A stretch of 64,000 bases of DNA from Paramyrothecium sp. XJ0827. Its lineage: Eukaryota > Ascomycota > Sordariomycetes > Hypocreales > Stachybotryaceae. The number at the start of each line of letters is the position of its first letter. The stretch's first letter is position 1. The stretch is taken from assembly GCA_020881915.1 (NCBI GenBank), contig JAJFPB010000006.1, positions 620,001 to 684,000 on the forward strand, written 5' to 3'. Under the pieces are notes generated by a model, which made no database searches, was not told the origin of the DNA, and saw only the letters and a program-made list of their open reading frames with translations. Below are positions 35,627 through 47,933 of this stretch, in pieces. The position numbers were made by a program, and so were the translations under genes.

Positions 35627-37084
35627 ATTCGAAAGTAACTTTATTTATAACAATAGGGTAAATATTTGGTAACATTTATCAACTGTTATTCTCTTTAAGT
35701 CGGTATCTGAGATGTCAAACATCTCTACTTGGGGGTTCATTGCTACTTCTTCAGGGTTAATGATGGAATTCACAACCCTCGTTGTGTGCGTTTTGTTTGT
35801 GTTGGGGGAAAATGTCTGATTGTAGGTGATTGAATCGAAAGACGTAATAAAAAAGGACTCTGTGCGCCCGATTAACCCACTCAGATGCGGCGATTATTTA
35901 TGTTCAGTTGCTGGTAAGGAGCGGAACAGTATTGCTCTTATTGGGCGGATTTGTTAGAGTATCCAGGTTTTAGCAACTAAATGCGACCTAGACCGTCGAT
36001 TGTGCCAAAGAATGGTAGTTCATCTACGTTCGATGTTGTGTTCTGGAAAAGAGACGAAGAGGAAGTGATAGCTACGAGAGATTTCAAAGTCAAAGACAGG
36101 CTTCAATAAGTCCATTCAGACCGGACTTAAACGGAAGCACTTCGAGACATTGCATCACTCAGACTTGACAGGGTAGCCATCAGGTTTCCCGATTCGGATC
36201 TATTGCCAATCGATGCTTTACCCAATTCAAACAGCCACCAAAACGGGTAGTGCATTCAGCCCCTGCTCACGTTGTTTTTTGGCATTCGTGTTGTAGAAGG
36301 CAATTCAATTGTCATCTGCTCAGCAACTCAAGATGCTCTATGACATCCAGTTGGGTCGTCAACAGTACTGAATGCTTGCAATGGAGAGGCATCTCGGGAT
36401 GACGAAGACTTGTCCAGTGAAGACGCCCAAATAGTTCAAGTATTCTCTGAAGAGTTGGAAAAGGGGCGTAGTCATCTCGAATATTAATACAGGAAAGAGT
36501 CTCTCACTAAATTCATACCATTTACCGGTTGAGCTGCGAGATGAAAGCGACAACGGATGTAGTTATGTTGTCGAGAGAAACATCAATACGACAAAACCAT
36601 TGGAAAACGCAACTACAAATAAGATAATCATAAATCGTGTGCAAGAAATGTGAAAAGCCGCTGCTGTTACAATAGCTTTTCGGTCTGAATGACAGGTCGC
36701 TGAACTTACTGTTAATATGAATGCGATGTCAAGGAAAGACGGAATCAAGATTAAGTGATAACAACTAGTCAAGATAATAGTCAACTCTTCTATCGTGTAT
36801 CCTAGCCCGGTATAGGCTGGTCTCAGTTGTTTACTGTATTGACACAAAGACTGTGGTAGTAAGCGTCCAATCAAATCACGGCCTTTTCGTTGCCTTGTTT
36901 CGGGGCGCTTTGGGGGCTGAGCATAAACCTCCTAGCAATCTTACGTCATCAGTTTAGGCAGGTGCGCCGCCAAGTCTCGAGGCAGCAAGATCGCGCCCAG
37001 GTTTTGAACAGCTACCTCTTCTCCTCCGCTTTCCTCTTTGTTGTTGTACCGTGATAACTTCAGGGACGCTAAATTTCTAGGAAA
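35627..37084. other. intergenic, no supported gene
   Basis: About 1.45 kb, AT-leaning. Minus-strand ORFs (36359-36553, 36563-36874) are short and featureless. Confidence 0.45.
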
Positions 37085-38267
37085 ATGGGATTTGGATCAA
37101 ACACGCAGAAACCTTCGATCGTGTTGGACCCCGATCAGGCTAGGGGAATTCAGTCGGCTCTCCAGCAATGGTCGAGCGCCGAACTAATCTCTTCCGAGCT
37201 GGCGGCAGAGCTGCTATCGACACTCGACATCCAGGACCAGGGTTTTGACTGGGAAAGATTCGCCAAATACTCGTTCCGATTAGCAGTCCTCTGCCTTGCT
37301 GTCGCTGTGGCTAGTCTGGTGTTCGATGAGCTGTTTTTGAAGCTCATCAAAAGCATCGTAGAGCTGCCCCCGCTGCTGCGCTCGGCAGCGACTGCTGCCG
37401 TGGCCGTTGTGGTCCACTTTTTGGCGTTTCAGAGATCGCTTGACGTACCGCAGCAAATCTATTTCAATGAGGCGATACATGGTGTTGGGGCTGTTTTGTT
37501 TGCCCTCGCCGCTTTGCAGCTCGGCGAGGCGATCGAGCAATCCTGGAGCGGGGAAATGGCTCATCACCGCGACAACATGATAAGCTTGCTTGTGCTCCTA
37601 CTTTCCATGATCTATGGCGTAGTGGGATTGCTCGCCAAGTCCAACTTCCTTTGGTCATGTGGGATATTGGTTTTCGCCGCTCACTTGGGTGCTCAGACTG
37701 GATATTTGTGAGTAAATCTGAATAGACTTGCGAGTTCCAGACCTGAACAAGTCGTCTAATCTTTATTCTAGCTTTGGCACTTATTACTTAGGCATTCAAC
37801 ACCCAATCAAATTTGTCCTGGCCGGAATCTCTTTACTGGGTATGGCGTATGTCATGCCAGCTTGGGTTGTCACGGCGCCCTTTTGGCGGACTACCAGGAT
37901 TTGGGGACTCCTATATGTGTTTATCGCACTATGGATCCTTTCCATTTTTGGCCTGGAGAGATCTGACGGCGGATCCAAATTGCCCATTGCCCTCAGGAGC
38001 TCGTTTTTCTGGTCTGTGGCATTTCTCGCTGCTGCCGTACTCAGCACCTGGCATGGCCTATACTACGGCGTCTCAACGACCAAAGGGTTTGGGCTAACAT
38101 TTATTGGCATCAATATGTATACCAAGTTCTTCGAGATATGCTGGGAGAACTTGTATAAGCCCCTGTTCTTTACTGTCTTGGCTTTCACGCTGGCCCTTCT
38201 TGGCAATTTTGCAGAAACGATCTGGAATTTAAGGCTTCAGAAGGTATCAGCCGCTATTGGCATATGA
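37085..38267 (+). CDS. polytopic membrane protein of unknown function
   Basis: Exons 37085-37707 and 37772-38267 encode 372 residues. The N-terminal 60 residues are soluble and contain a short helical segment (LQQWSSAELISSELAAELLSTL) like the start of DUF2157-type membrane proteins. About nine to ten hydrophobic helices follow. The intron (gtgagt donor, gtctaat branch, ttctag acceptor) joins GYF to FGTYYLGIQ. No catalytic or transport signature is visible. I do not assign a function; DUF2157 similarity is a guess from layout only. Confidence 0.75.
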
Positions 38268-39069
38268 GCATTAATTTGCAAAGGAATCAAAGCCTACTCT
38301 GTTCCTTGGTCGACAATTAGGCTGGAGATTTCACAATTGCTGGTTATGAAATGGTTTCACGACTTGCGGACTCAAATGCAAAACAAGTGGTGGTCGTGGA
38401 AGAAGCTAAATAATATTCTTACATGGTTGTAAAGAAAGAATTTTCTAATCAATTACACATAAAGAAAAAAGACGTTCTTGCTAAACTCTGAGCATGGTGT
38501 TCTTGTCTGAATCATAAATTTCGAATTCTCAATTTCGAGCCAGAGGCCCTGACTCCTCTCTTGACAACTGAAACACGCACTCAAGCGACTGTTATCGGTA
38601 TTTCAGACTAATATGTCACCGTAATCACCATATACTATGGATCCTTTCGGGGCTCGATATGGCAGGTGGACCTCTAAAACGTCAAAGCTCTGCATCGCCA
38701 GAGGTCTTATAATATTCGTGTATAGCACTGCCAGCATGCCGCCGCAAAAGCTCGGACACTGAGCCTGAATGCCAGCGTCGGGAACGTACCGCGAATGTGC
38801 CATGCTTGTTGCTGATGGCGGGACCAAGGGGCAACGAGGCCCCGAAGTTCGTGTCACGATCAACATCGTCGTCGGGTGGGATACCACTTGTCCAACATCT
38901 AAACCGGAGCAATCACGCATAATGGCATATTGACCACCAGTAACTTGGAAAAAGAGTGGAGAATACCAGAGCTTAACAGAGTCGGACTATAAGAAATACA
39001 GAGTTCCCAATTGCTTAACGCCCTTTGCCCCGTTCATTCCGGAATATAACACGACCCTTTGATCCCAAC
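38268..39069. other. convergent 3' region
   Basis: About 800 bp between the membrane protein gene and the NLP gene, which converge. No supported gene. Confidence 0.45.
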
Positions 39070-39882
39070 TCACGCATTGGGATCGAACTCCGGAGCAAGG
39101 TTACCGGGGCAGTCGAGCTCTGTAGGGCAGTACCATCTGGATGAGTCGAGATAGCCATTGAACGCGCCATCTTTGATAGCCATAGCCGCGGGACTGAAGT
39201 CATGGTCCGAAACTGCCTGTCGGAGCTCAGGTGAGATTGCATCCCAGTCGATAAGGCCGACTGCGCGACCATATCGCCAGCTCCCAAATTGATTCTCGGG
39301 GGGCTCGTCACCATCCCCGTCCTTGGCCCAACGGAATGCGTGGGTGCTAGGTCCGTCCTTGTGATACACAGCCTTGACGTGGGTGTCCAATGTAGGAGGG
39401 GCCACGCCCTCGTCTGTCAAGCGAATGTCCCAGTCACCGTGCGCTGATGTGGCGGCGAATTTGAGCTGGCCATCTTTAACCCAGACGGCGATATGTTCCC
39501 AGTCGTGGCGGTGACCAGGCTTGTCGACCTCGAAGTAGTAGTCGTACAAGTGGGCGCACCAGCCGTTGTTGCACTTGGTGCGGACGTAGACGTTCGTGTT
39601 CCTCAGCCGGTCCTCGTTGCGGCATTGCGAGAGGAGTTCTCCGTCATCTTTGCCAGGATCGTCTCCTTGGTTGATCTGGCCATCTGGAGAGATCGCTGCC
39701 GCGTTGTAGCAGCTATCTGTGTCAAAGTCTAGAGCAGGTGCCCATTTATCCTGATCATCTGTTGCTTGTGCAGGAATCCCGCTAATCAAGTCTCTGGGGT
39801 GCAGGCTTCTGGCTTGCAGTGGAGATGCAGAAACTATGGCAGACGCCACGACAGCGCCAACGAGGCTCGTGAATAGAGTCAT
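39070..39882 (-). CDS. secreted necrosis- and ethylene-inducing-like protein (NLP, type II)
   Basis: A single exon encodes 270 residues with a signal peptide (1 to about 20). The NPP1 domain carries the canonical heptapeptide GHRHDWE at residues 123-129, needed for metal and lipid binding in active NLPs. Six cysteines are present in the mature chain, including the KCNNGWC segment (103-109), as in type II NLPs. Family members bind plant sphingolipid headgroups and are cytolytic to eudicot cells; some are non-toxic. Nothing in the sequence looks broken. The longest ORF starts at the ATG 39882, about 110 bp after a TATA box on the minus strand. Confidence 0.94.
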   Translation of the reverse strand: MTLFTSLVGAVVASAIVSASPLQARSLHPRDLISGIPAQATDDQDKWAPALDFDTDSCYNAAAISPDGQINQGDDPGKDDGELLSQCRNEDRLRNTNVYVRTKCNNGWCAHLYDYYFEVDKPGHRHDWEHIAVWVKDGQLKFAATSAHGDWDIRLTDEGVAPPTLDTHVKAVYHKDGPSTHAFRWAKDGDGDEPPENQFGSWRYGRAVGLIDWDAISPELRQAVSDHDFSPAAMAIKDGAFNGYLDSSRWYCPTELDCPGNLAPEFDPNA

Positions 39883-42061
39883 AATGAGACGAGAGTTGTA
39901 CTTTGTTTATTGATGTGTTGACTTTGTCTTTCTTGGTAGTTGAGTGTGCTTGAAGATGTCTTGGAAAACAAAATGAATGAAAAATAGGAGCTTTATATAG
40001 ATAAAATCCCCAGTGTGATGAAGCGGGATTCGCGCAAGGGCTTTCAAGGAAAGGAAGACATTAGGATTCTCGTCTTAGGCACCATGGATCTCGATGTCCA
40101 TCAGCCAGCAAAGTTGGACATCGCCGGAGCTGAGCTTGCCAAATCCCTATGACGTACTATGCGATCAGCCTTCGCACTCAATCCGAGGCTGTACAGGTCT
40201 TTTCGTACTTTCCAGTGTAGCTACTATGCTGCTTATCCTAATCGTGGTCAAACATGCCATCATAGGCGGTGCCTCACAATACCCCCAACGTCATAACCAA
40301 ACATTGACCATTACCGGGCGCTATTCCTTGTTGATAAATGTCAGAATGATTCCCCAATCAACCAAGCATGGACGAGAAGCTGGCTGTGTAAGAGTTGTGC
40401 CTCGTCTAAGGGGGATAGAAATAGAAACAAAGGGCGATCTAGGCAACAATATCCCACACCTCCAACCCATATGCTTGTTGAGTGGCGGCACTAACCTGAG
40501 AATGGACAAGCAATGCTCAGGAGGCTATGAGTGGTCTAGTTGTGAAATACATTGGATGTTTTATTTCGGAATGCATAATGGTTGATCGCTCCCTCACGAA
40601 ACTCAATGCCAAGGCAGGAAGTAAACTATTGGTCATAAGAAATGTGTGAAACGCATGAAGATCGGCAGGGGGATTTCCGAGCGGGAGTCCGAGGCAGCAC
40701 CAAAAACGTCATCGGCATAAAAAGCTTCGCTTTTGGATTAGATTGGCAACCTCTAAGCTCTTTGAGTTAGACCACCTGAGGTAAGCCAAAATCCTACAGC
40801 CCGCCCGTGCATGGAATAATTGAATAGAACGGCACTGCCTGCCTGTCCTTTTGAAAACTTCCAGAGACTGGTAAGCTAATTTTAGCTCTACAAGCATCAG
40901 CCAGTAAAATATGACCCCATTAGGGAATGCCCGCATAGGATGCTTGTGACCTCATTCTTGGTGGTAAGATGTAGCTCACGAAGCCCAACCCCTTGGTTTC
41001 ATAGCACCCTAACTGGGTGCAGAGATACGTTGTTTAGTTCAGAATGCTAGAGGCAAAGGTCTTGTTGTTGTCTCAAAATTTGAGACTGATTCAGAAGTTC
41101 AACAAAAGGAGATGCGGTCGTATTTGTGATTTCTATTACTTGGCTGCTAGATCATCGTGAACCTGGGGTTCTCGGTCGCCAACATGGATGGGGATCAATG
41201 GGCGCGTGGCGGCAGCAATGATCTGCAACCCAGCCCTGTCTGAGCACCGACTGCCCTACTGTGTTTGGCTGTTGTCCAAACTAGCTAAGAATATGATCCA
41301 TGTTTAGCCAGCGGTGAGAGCGACAAGACCAGCATTATCCAGAAACGAACCCAACACGTCTAAGGCTAGTTAAGCCTCCTCACTAGTACCTTTGAATGAT
41401 TCAAGAACCATACAAATTCTCATTGTGGCTCACGAGGGATGCTGCACGATCATGGCCAGACTCTAACAGCTTTCTTTGCGTACAAGCGGCTGGAGACTAT
41501 TCAAGTCGAGGAAAAGATTTTTGAGCCAGACATGGGGGGGGATAATGGGTCGACTGACAGACGCTGAATGGGTGTTTGTCGCTCTCCTGTGGCGTTAAAC
41601 CTACCACCAATGTAAGGAGATGAGTGTTGACCATCAGGAAACACACGATAGCAATGAGAGGAGGCCATGGTACACCCTAGACCATCTACGAATCAAGACA
41701 ATATAGTAGTCTCGAATACAAAACTGTTAGTATAGTTTCTGGTCTTGTTCTAGATAGCAGCTGATATAATTTCCTTGCCAGGCGGCGATTTAAATTTATC
41801 TCCATAAAGCCCGATTAACCTGGAGGACAAGTTGGAGGAATCTCGAAACTGCCCCTCCTCATTGATATGCTGATATCTCATGCCAAGAATGCTACCATCA
41901 CCAGTAGGAGTTTCAGAATTGTTTTCTTCACTTAGAATTCTCTTGCAGTGTCACATGACTCTTCCAAATGGTCTCTGCAATTTCCTCTCGCATGTGAACC
42001 AAGTAAATGAGGTCGAAAAATTCAACGCTGAGAGCGCATCGCATGTCTTCGTTCACTTCGG
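39883..42061. other. long intergenic region
   Basis: About 2.2 kb. A plus-strand ORF at 40094-40585 has no domain and lies across the upstream side of the NLP promoter. I see no transposon signature. Confidence 0.45.
39992..39999 (-). promoter_or_regulatory. TATA box of NLP gene
   Basis: Minus-strand tatataaag lies about 110 bp upstream of the ATG at 39882. Confidence 0.5.
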
Positions 42062-44129
42062 TCAGCTGCCGAACACCACCAAGGCATTTTTGATGAACCA
42101 GTTGATGCCCTCAACCCGGTAGTCGTCCCATTCGGCATGAGTGCTGTCTAGGCCAAACACTATGTTCTGACCCAGCCCTCCGCCCGCCCTGGCGTCGTAC
42201 GCGGGCCAAGTAACGTTAGTGTCATTATCAAGGTTCGGGTCCTGGCCGACGAAGAAGTTGATCCATGCTTTGTTCATGGTGTTTGAGAGAGCCTTGGCCC
42301 GGGCGATATACTCGGTGTTGGTGCCGCCGAAAGGGTTAGTGGCGTAACCATTGCCGTTCAAGTTGTTGAAGACAAACGCAACCTGCGTTGGTGATGAGCG
42401 TTGCACTAGTATAAGCAAGACTGGAATTTGAGTATTTTATACCTCGTGAAAATGAGTCGACCCAATGAGGGAGTTGCCATGGACCTGTACATCAAAGCGA
42501 TATGAGTATGACTTGACGTCATGAGTAGACCACGCTAGGTTGGCTCGTCTACGCGTGTACTGCATCCACCTATTGAAGACTCTCGTCAGACTCGGATCAT
42601 AATGGACAAGCGGCACGGAAAGCTCATACAAATCACCAAAGAATGCTGCGCCTCGGCGGAACTGCAGTCCCAGGCTTTTCGAGTACTCGTCCCCAGCCTG
42701 AATAACATGGGGCCACCTCTCTAAACTCGGAATGCCGATGCGCTGAATGTTGGGATAGAGATACATGACCTCATCTACAAGCTGATCTACCGTCTTTCCC
42801 GTATTATTCGCAGCTTGCGGGGGTATGACGCTGCGAAGGGCAAACTGCATGTCCTCATCCGAGTTGATGCCCGTGCCGTTAGGTCCCCTGTTTTTCCCAA
42901 AGTTGCCCGCGCCCTCATCTGTGTTGGTCCCGATGAGAATGGGCACCTTGGCGAACTCGCCCCGAGCAAGTTGACTGTGGAAGTAATCGGCAAGAAAGTC
43001 GCCGTCCAGTACGGGCACCCAGGTGCCGGGCCCGTTTTCCGTGTAGTTGAGTGCCTTGTTGATCTCCTCAAATGAAAGATCACGGAGACAGCTGAGCGAA
43101 GCGGACGTGCCGACAAGACTGGCACAGGAGGGCACGCGCTTGACAAGGGTATCATACGTGGCTTGTTGAGCCTCAGTGGCATTGAAACCTCCAGGTTGAC
43201 GCCAGATGCTGATTCAGTTCACTTCAGCAGCCGTCTAAGGGAGGCAGAACCGCTCTCGGAAAACTACACTTACGTCGATCCGAACCCGGACTGCGCGGCC
43301 GCGCTTCGAAATAAGCCGTCATGCTTGCCCTTGTAGGCAAAGACTTGGGCGGTGACTGACTCTGCCCCCGCAGATTCGCCAAAAATAGTGACGGCGTCTT
43401 TATCGCCGCCAAATGCGCCGATGTTCTCGTTCATCCAGCGCAGAGCGAGGCGCTGGTCGCGGAACCCGATGTTTGTCAGGCCCGCATCTTGTGCTTCCTT
43501 GCCGTTCAGGAAGCCAAAGACAGAGAGGCGGTAATTGAAGCTCACGCCAATGATGGGAGTGCCCTGCGCGACCGAGTTCTCCACGAAGAAGCTCATGTTA
43601 TATCTCGCATCTGCAGAGCCTCCTTGCGTCAGCCCTCCGCCATGGATCCACGCCGCAACGGGGAGTTTTGCGTCCTTGGGGGTAGCCGCAGGCCGAATGA
43701 CATTGATGTACAGACAATCTTCAGATTCTTGGTATCCAATCTGGTCTGCACCATAGCCGTAGCAATGCCGCGGGTACTCGGTGGCTGGTCGCTTACCACG
43801 CCATGTAGAGTCCAAGCCCTCTGCGACGGCGAATCGCCCAGGTTTCTGGGTTATCTCGGTCAGCTATTGCTAATTACAGGCAACGACGACGTGGATGTAT
43901 CTAGTGGTGCGACTCGAGGCCTTAAGTTTTTGAGATTGAAGAGTTAGCATACCTTCGCAAAGGGCATTCCTAGGAAGAAATCCTGGTTGAAGCTGGGGTT
44001 GTAAAGGCCATAGTAGGTGCCATTTCTGACCGTTGCCGTTGGACTTTTCTTTGAATCGTAGGCTCGACCATTGACGACGGTGAAGAAACTGAGACACAGG
44101 CCGGCCAACATGTGAAGAGAAAATACCAT
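42062..44129 (-). CDS. secreted type-B carboxylesterase/lipase
   Basis: Exons (minus) 44129-43953, 43845-43274, 43208-42443 and 42382-42062 encode about 611 residues. A signal peptide (MVFSLHMLAGLCLSFFTVVNG) precedes an alpha/beta-hydrolase of the cholinesterase/carboxylesterase family. The oxyanion loop is WIHGGGL, the nucleophile Ser is S217 in FGESAGA, an acidic residue lies in NTDEGAG, and the His is in THFHE. EDCLYINVIRP is the type-B signature 2. The acceptor of the first intron could be at 43846 (branch gctgac, acceptor acccag) or a few bases earlier, which changes about seven residues. The enzyme should hydrolyse extracellular esters; the substrate is unknown. Confidence 0.9.
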
Positions 44130-44267
44130 GATTGCTTCAGTGCTTGCCTTGGTGTCACCTCAAGGCAGTGCTGACTGGCAATAACCGAAATTCAATACCT
44201 TGGCCCCTCCTTAGCTTGAAAGATCCTGAAGGAGGCCATCAAGCCATATGTCATGCCCCATCGCTTA

Positions 44268-45045
44268 CTAGGGTTGCAGGAGAACGGATGCGGGGAAGGC
44301 CCGGAGGCACCAAACTCCGCTGTCTGTAGGTTCTTTCGGATGGGACTGCCATCTTTCGTCACCTTCTCTATGCAGCTTAGCTGGCCCGAAGAATGTGGGT
44401 GACCGTCCTAGCAGGACCCCAATTGAAGCACGGATTTGGGTAGAAATGGGCAAAACTTGGTAGTTGGTCGGCGCACTCTGGAGAGATAACCAATCAAAAG
44501 GTAAGTCCATTTTCTTCCGGATCAAATGCTGCAGAGTCATTTCTTCTTTTTCATAGGTTCGATTCGGTAGAGTGACCTTGAAGCATTCTTCAGAGGTTCC
44601 TGAAGGACCGAAGTTCTGATAACATGGCTTGTCTGGCCGCCGTAAGTCACCCTCTGAGATACGAATGTCGAATGTTCCTATTTCACCTATGCGTGCTTCC
44701 GTTTCTGCAAGATCCTTGGCCACAATAAGTTGAGACTTCAGTAATGAGGGAGCGTGGAAAGCCACAGCCGTTTCCTCTTGCTCATAGATAGAGCTTTGTT
44801 CGCGTTTGATCGAACTTCGTATTGCCCGCTTGGTTGTATGCCAACCCCAGGCTTATTGATTGACAGCGGTGACTTGACTTCCACCAATGTTGCTTCTTAG
44901 CCTCCAAGCGGCTTTCCACAGCATCCATGTTTCGCTCACTAAGGCTAGCAGTGCCCGAAGGAGGTGAGTTCCGTCTAATGCAAGATTCATTCAGCTCGTT
45001 CAAAGGCCAAAACCCAGCTGCAATTGCCTTTTTGGAAACCATCAA
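44268..45045 (-). pseudogene. unrecognised coding relic or mis-framed gene
   Basis: A minus-strand frame stays open for 195 codons (44852-44268) without a start codon near its beginning. An overlapping frame at 45045-44782 starts with ATG codons and includes MDAVESRLEAKK. One frame would continue into the other by a one-base shift near 44860; I found no intron that does it. The C-terminal half has no domain I recognise. The length of the open stretch suggests it was or is coding. It lies between the carboxylesterase and the Myb/SANT-like gene, all on the minus strand. Confidence 0.3.
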
Positions 45046-45340
45046 GTGGCCAGGGCATGAATTGATAATTCAATGTCTGTTTCCGGCTACGCTGGGTCAT
45101 AAGCAAACCAGACATCCTAGCTAAATCTCATGGGATCTATAATCAAGCTTGGATACCCAGAAATATTCATTACAGAAGAGACCTTCGCCAAGACCCGTTT
45201 GATCCAAGGCTGGGAAGATTCATTCAACCACTGCTACATCTGCATATTCCGGGATATATCCTAGAATGTGTTCCGTCATCATCCTCTTCGCCTCAATATC
45301 TTCCTCCGGTACATTCCAAATAACCGATTGTCGCTTTGCA

Positions 45341-46271
45341 CTAATTGCTCCACAGAATTGAATGCATACTCTTCCTGTTAAGCTTGAATAGTGACTTGCA
45401 GTCCTTTATGGCAGCTTCAAAATCCTCTGCTCCAGGTTCCCTCCATCCTGGGATGCCGCCACTGGAGATGGCCGGTGTAAGATGCAGTGTTGCCTCAGCT
45501 AGGTCTGATAAAATCATTGTAAGAATACCCGGATTTTCTGCAACAGTACCTGCTTCTAAGCCGCTTACCTAACCTATCTGTTGACTCTGATGAATGAGGC
45601 CGCTTCAGGAGATGGAGCCGGCGATGCATCGTCGCAGTGTCAACTTGATGGATTATGTCGTCCTCAGACTCTTCCCACCCAGACTCGGTACTTTTTTCGA
45701 ACTCCAGTACAGACTGCTCTTCCAGTTCGACTTCCAACTCCATCACTCCCTGATCGATCTGAGTAAAGTCATCAGATGCAAGAGTTTCGAGTATATCAGC
45801 GACCCTGTGCTTTGGAATTGCAACGCCCTCAAAAACGCATTCATATAACGCTGTTTCATTAAATCCCGACTTCAGCCAAGCTCCACCAGTTCCGTAGACC
45901 TCAAAGTATGCCGCCCATTGCTCGGGGCTAGCTCTGATGACACCGTCCCTTGGACAAAAGTCCACTTGGAACATTTCCATCGTGGAAAGAAATTGATAGT
46001 GTTTGGTTTGACAGGCTTTGTATTGGCTGATTAGCTTGAGCAATGTCCACTCATGCCCTGGAAAAGCCTCTTCCATTTTCGGAATGATCTGATCCAGTGC
46101 TGTCTTCAGTCCGGTAACCGTATTCAATCCCAATCCACTCTCATCTTTGGCTTCTTGAAGAAGTTTAAGAAAGTATTTATTATGCTGCGCATGCCAATCG
46201 GCTCCAGTGTCAATGCACTCGGCCAGTTCCGTTGTTGCCGGCGCCGTTTGGCTCGATGACGATAGGTCCAT
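45341..46271 (-). CDS. Myb/SANT-like DNA-binding domain protein
   Basis: Exons (minus) 46271-45569 and 45504-45341 encode 288 residues. Residues about 20-145 fit the Myb/SANT-like domain (PF12776 type): DWHAQHNKYFLKLLQEA, a central trihelix, YKACQTKHYQFLSTM, and ASPEQWAAYFEVYGTGGAWLKSGF. An acidic segment follows (MELEVELEEQ...EESEDD). After the 64-nt intron (gtaagc donor, atcag acceptor) a 54-codon exon ends at TAG 45341. The domain is related to those next to DDE transposases of the Harbinger type in plants, but also occurs in stand-alone fungal proteins. Probably nuclear; no target known. Without splicing the first exon runs on to a stop at 45495. Confidence 0.68.
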
Positions 46272-46761
46272 TGGGGACCTCCCGCCGCCTGGGACGGTTT
46301 ACGCCATTGTCTGGCCTCCAAAACTTGCGTCTCCAACAAGGGACAATTAATCCAATGTCGTCATCAACGCCGCCATCCCAAATTTGCTTTTTTTAACTTT
46401 GGCAATGGTTCAATTCCGTTTACATTGACTGATATTTACTGGGCATGTGAGAGTGAAATTTAACACTCTCTTATGACCAGAGTCTAAACTATTTCGCATG
46501 AGGTTTTCATGGTCCTTTACGCCCATGCTTTTTCCAATTACTTGGTACTTATCAAGTCATAGTCATTGGTTTAAAAAGTCGTATTTTACACGACAAAACT
46601 AGTTAATAATACAGAAAATAAAAAATGAAGAATACATGTGAACAAATAAAATCTCAGAAAAGGTCACGAAACATTGCTTGCAGAAACATTACCAAACGAA
46701 CAGAAGGCGGTGATACACTAGGGTTTGTGTCAACGACGACGTTTAATGCGGGAAACCCATC
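46272..46761. other. AT-rich spacer
   Basis: About 490 bp, very A-rich around 46560-46690. It contains the promoter of the SANT-like gene and the 3' end of the next minus-strand gene; no coding signal. Confidence 0.45.
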
Positions 46762-47837
46762 TTAATATGCAGAACCGACCCAGCGTTCTGTAAGGAGCGG
46801 ATGTTCAGTGTTTTCCTGGTGCCTTGCCTGACGCTGCATGCTGTCAAGGACCATCTGCTTGACATTGGGGTCGCGCACTGTCGTGCGGTAGAAAAGGGAG
46901 TACAGTCCTGTAAACTCCCAGGGTCGAAGGCGCTTCCACATCAACTGCATAGCCGTGGGCCCAAGGGGGATGAAGTTGGGAAAAGCGTAATGAAAGAAAA
47001 ATACTTGATGCTCCTTGGTATGATGAGAGCGACTCAGTCCGGACTACCATTGTGTTTTAGCTGGCTGATAACAGGAAATTCATGCAGAAAACAAGAACTT
47101 ACAAGAGAAATACCAATTGTGTCACCAGTAAACTACTTTGAGTTAGCCAATAGCCCATATCGTTCGGGAGTGAGAACATACGATATTGTTGTTCAAGTGC
47201 AGAACCGAGCTTCCCGGGAAGTGCCCACCAAGTTTGACCATTGTGGCACCAAGGATTGCTTGAGTTTCACCTTCAACGAAGACTCTCCGCCCTTCGGGGT
47301 CTTGACGGTTCAGCCATTCTTTGTCATCCGCAGCCAGGTATACAGGGCATTCGAATTCGTGAGCCCATTCCAGATGCGTGCTGTAAAAATGAGGGTGCGA
47401 GATAGCAATAGCGGCAAGCCCGCCGTGCGACTTGATGAAGTCAATTGTCTCCTGGTCCAGCAAGCTAACGCAGTCCCAGAGAATATTGCCGGCTTCCGTT
47501 TTGATGAATACGGCACGTTGGCCGATGGCAAATTGAGGAGTAGTAAAAATGGAGAAAATTCTCTTGTCGACTTCGTCCTGTTTGAATTCATTCTTGTATT
47601 TGCCTGCTCTCATTTGACGCAAGCTCGTCCAAGACTGACCCTCGGGTGGAACGAACTGGCGAGGCTCCTGTTCTGCGAATTAGTTTTACTTGACCACTAA
47701 TACATAGAGGCATGAGACACGCTATATAGCATACTCACATCACACATTCGGCAAGTAGCAGGACGGTCGTCGTAGGATATGTCGAATTGAGTGCCGCAGG
47801 TCACGCACACGCAAAGATCTTCGGTAGAACTAATCAT
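46762..47837 (-). CDS. MBL-fold metallo-hydrolase-like protein with N-terminal zinc ribbon
   Basis: Exons (minus) 47837-47739, 47667-47182, 47132-47103 and 47043-46762 encode 298 residues. The third exon is only 30 nt (FTGDTIGISL) and carries the GDT metal-ligand strand. Residues 9-32 hold CVTC...CRMC, a zinc-ribbon-like pair of knuckles. The MBL motif reads SHPHFYSTH: the two His of HxH and the later His are there, but the Asp of HxHxDH is a Tyr/Ser. GGHFPGS supplies a further His. Family relatives share this form, so at best one zinc site is standard. Function unknown. A TATA box lies on the minus strand at 47926-47933, about 90 bp above the ATG. Confidence 0.85.
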
Positions 47838-47925
47838 TGTGGTTTAATTTCTTGGGCTGCGCCGAAATATCAGTTGAGATGTTTCTTGCTACACAGAAAC
47901 CTCCAAATAATGGATCTCAAGTTGG

Positions 47926-47933
47926 CTTTATAT
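47926..47933 (-). promoter_or_regulatory. TATA box of the second MBL-fold gene
   Basis: Minus-strand atataaag lies about 90 bp upstream of the ATG at 47837. Confidence 0.45.

Noticed and set aside
40094..40585. 163-codon plus-strand ORF
   Set aside because: No domain or codon bias; lies in the upstream region of the NLP gene.
44560..44580. tRNA-like B-box (ggttcgattc)
   Set aside because: No A-box or cloverleaf arms around it, and it lies inside an open reading frame.
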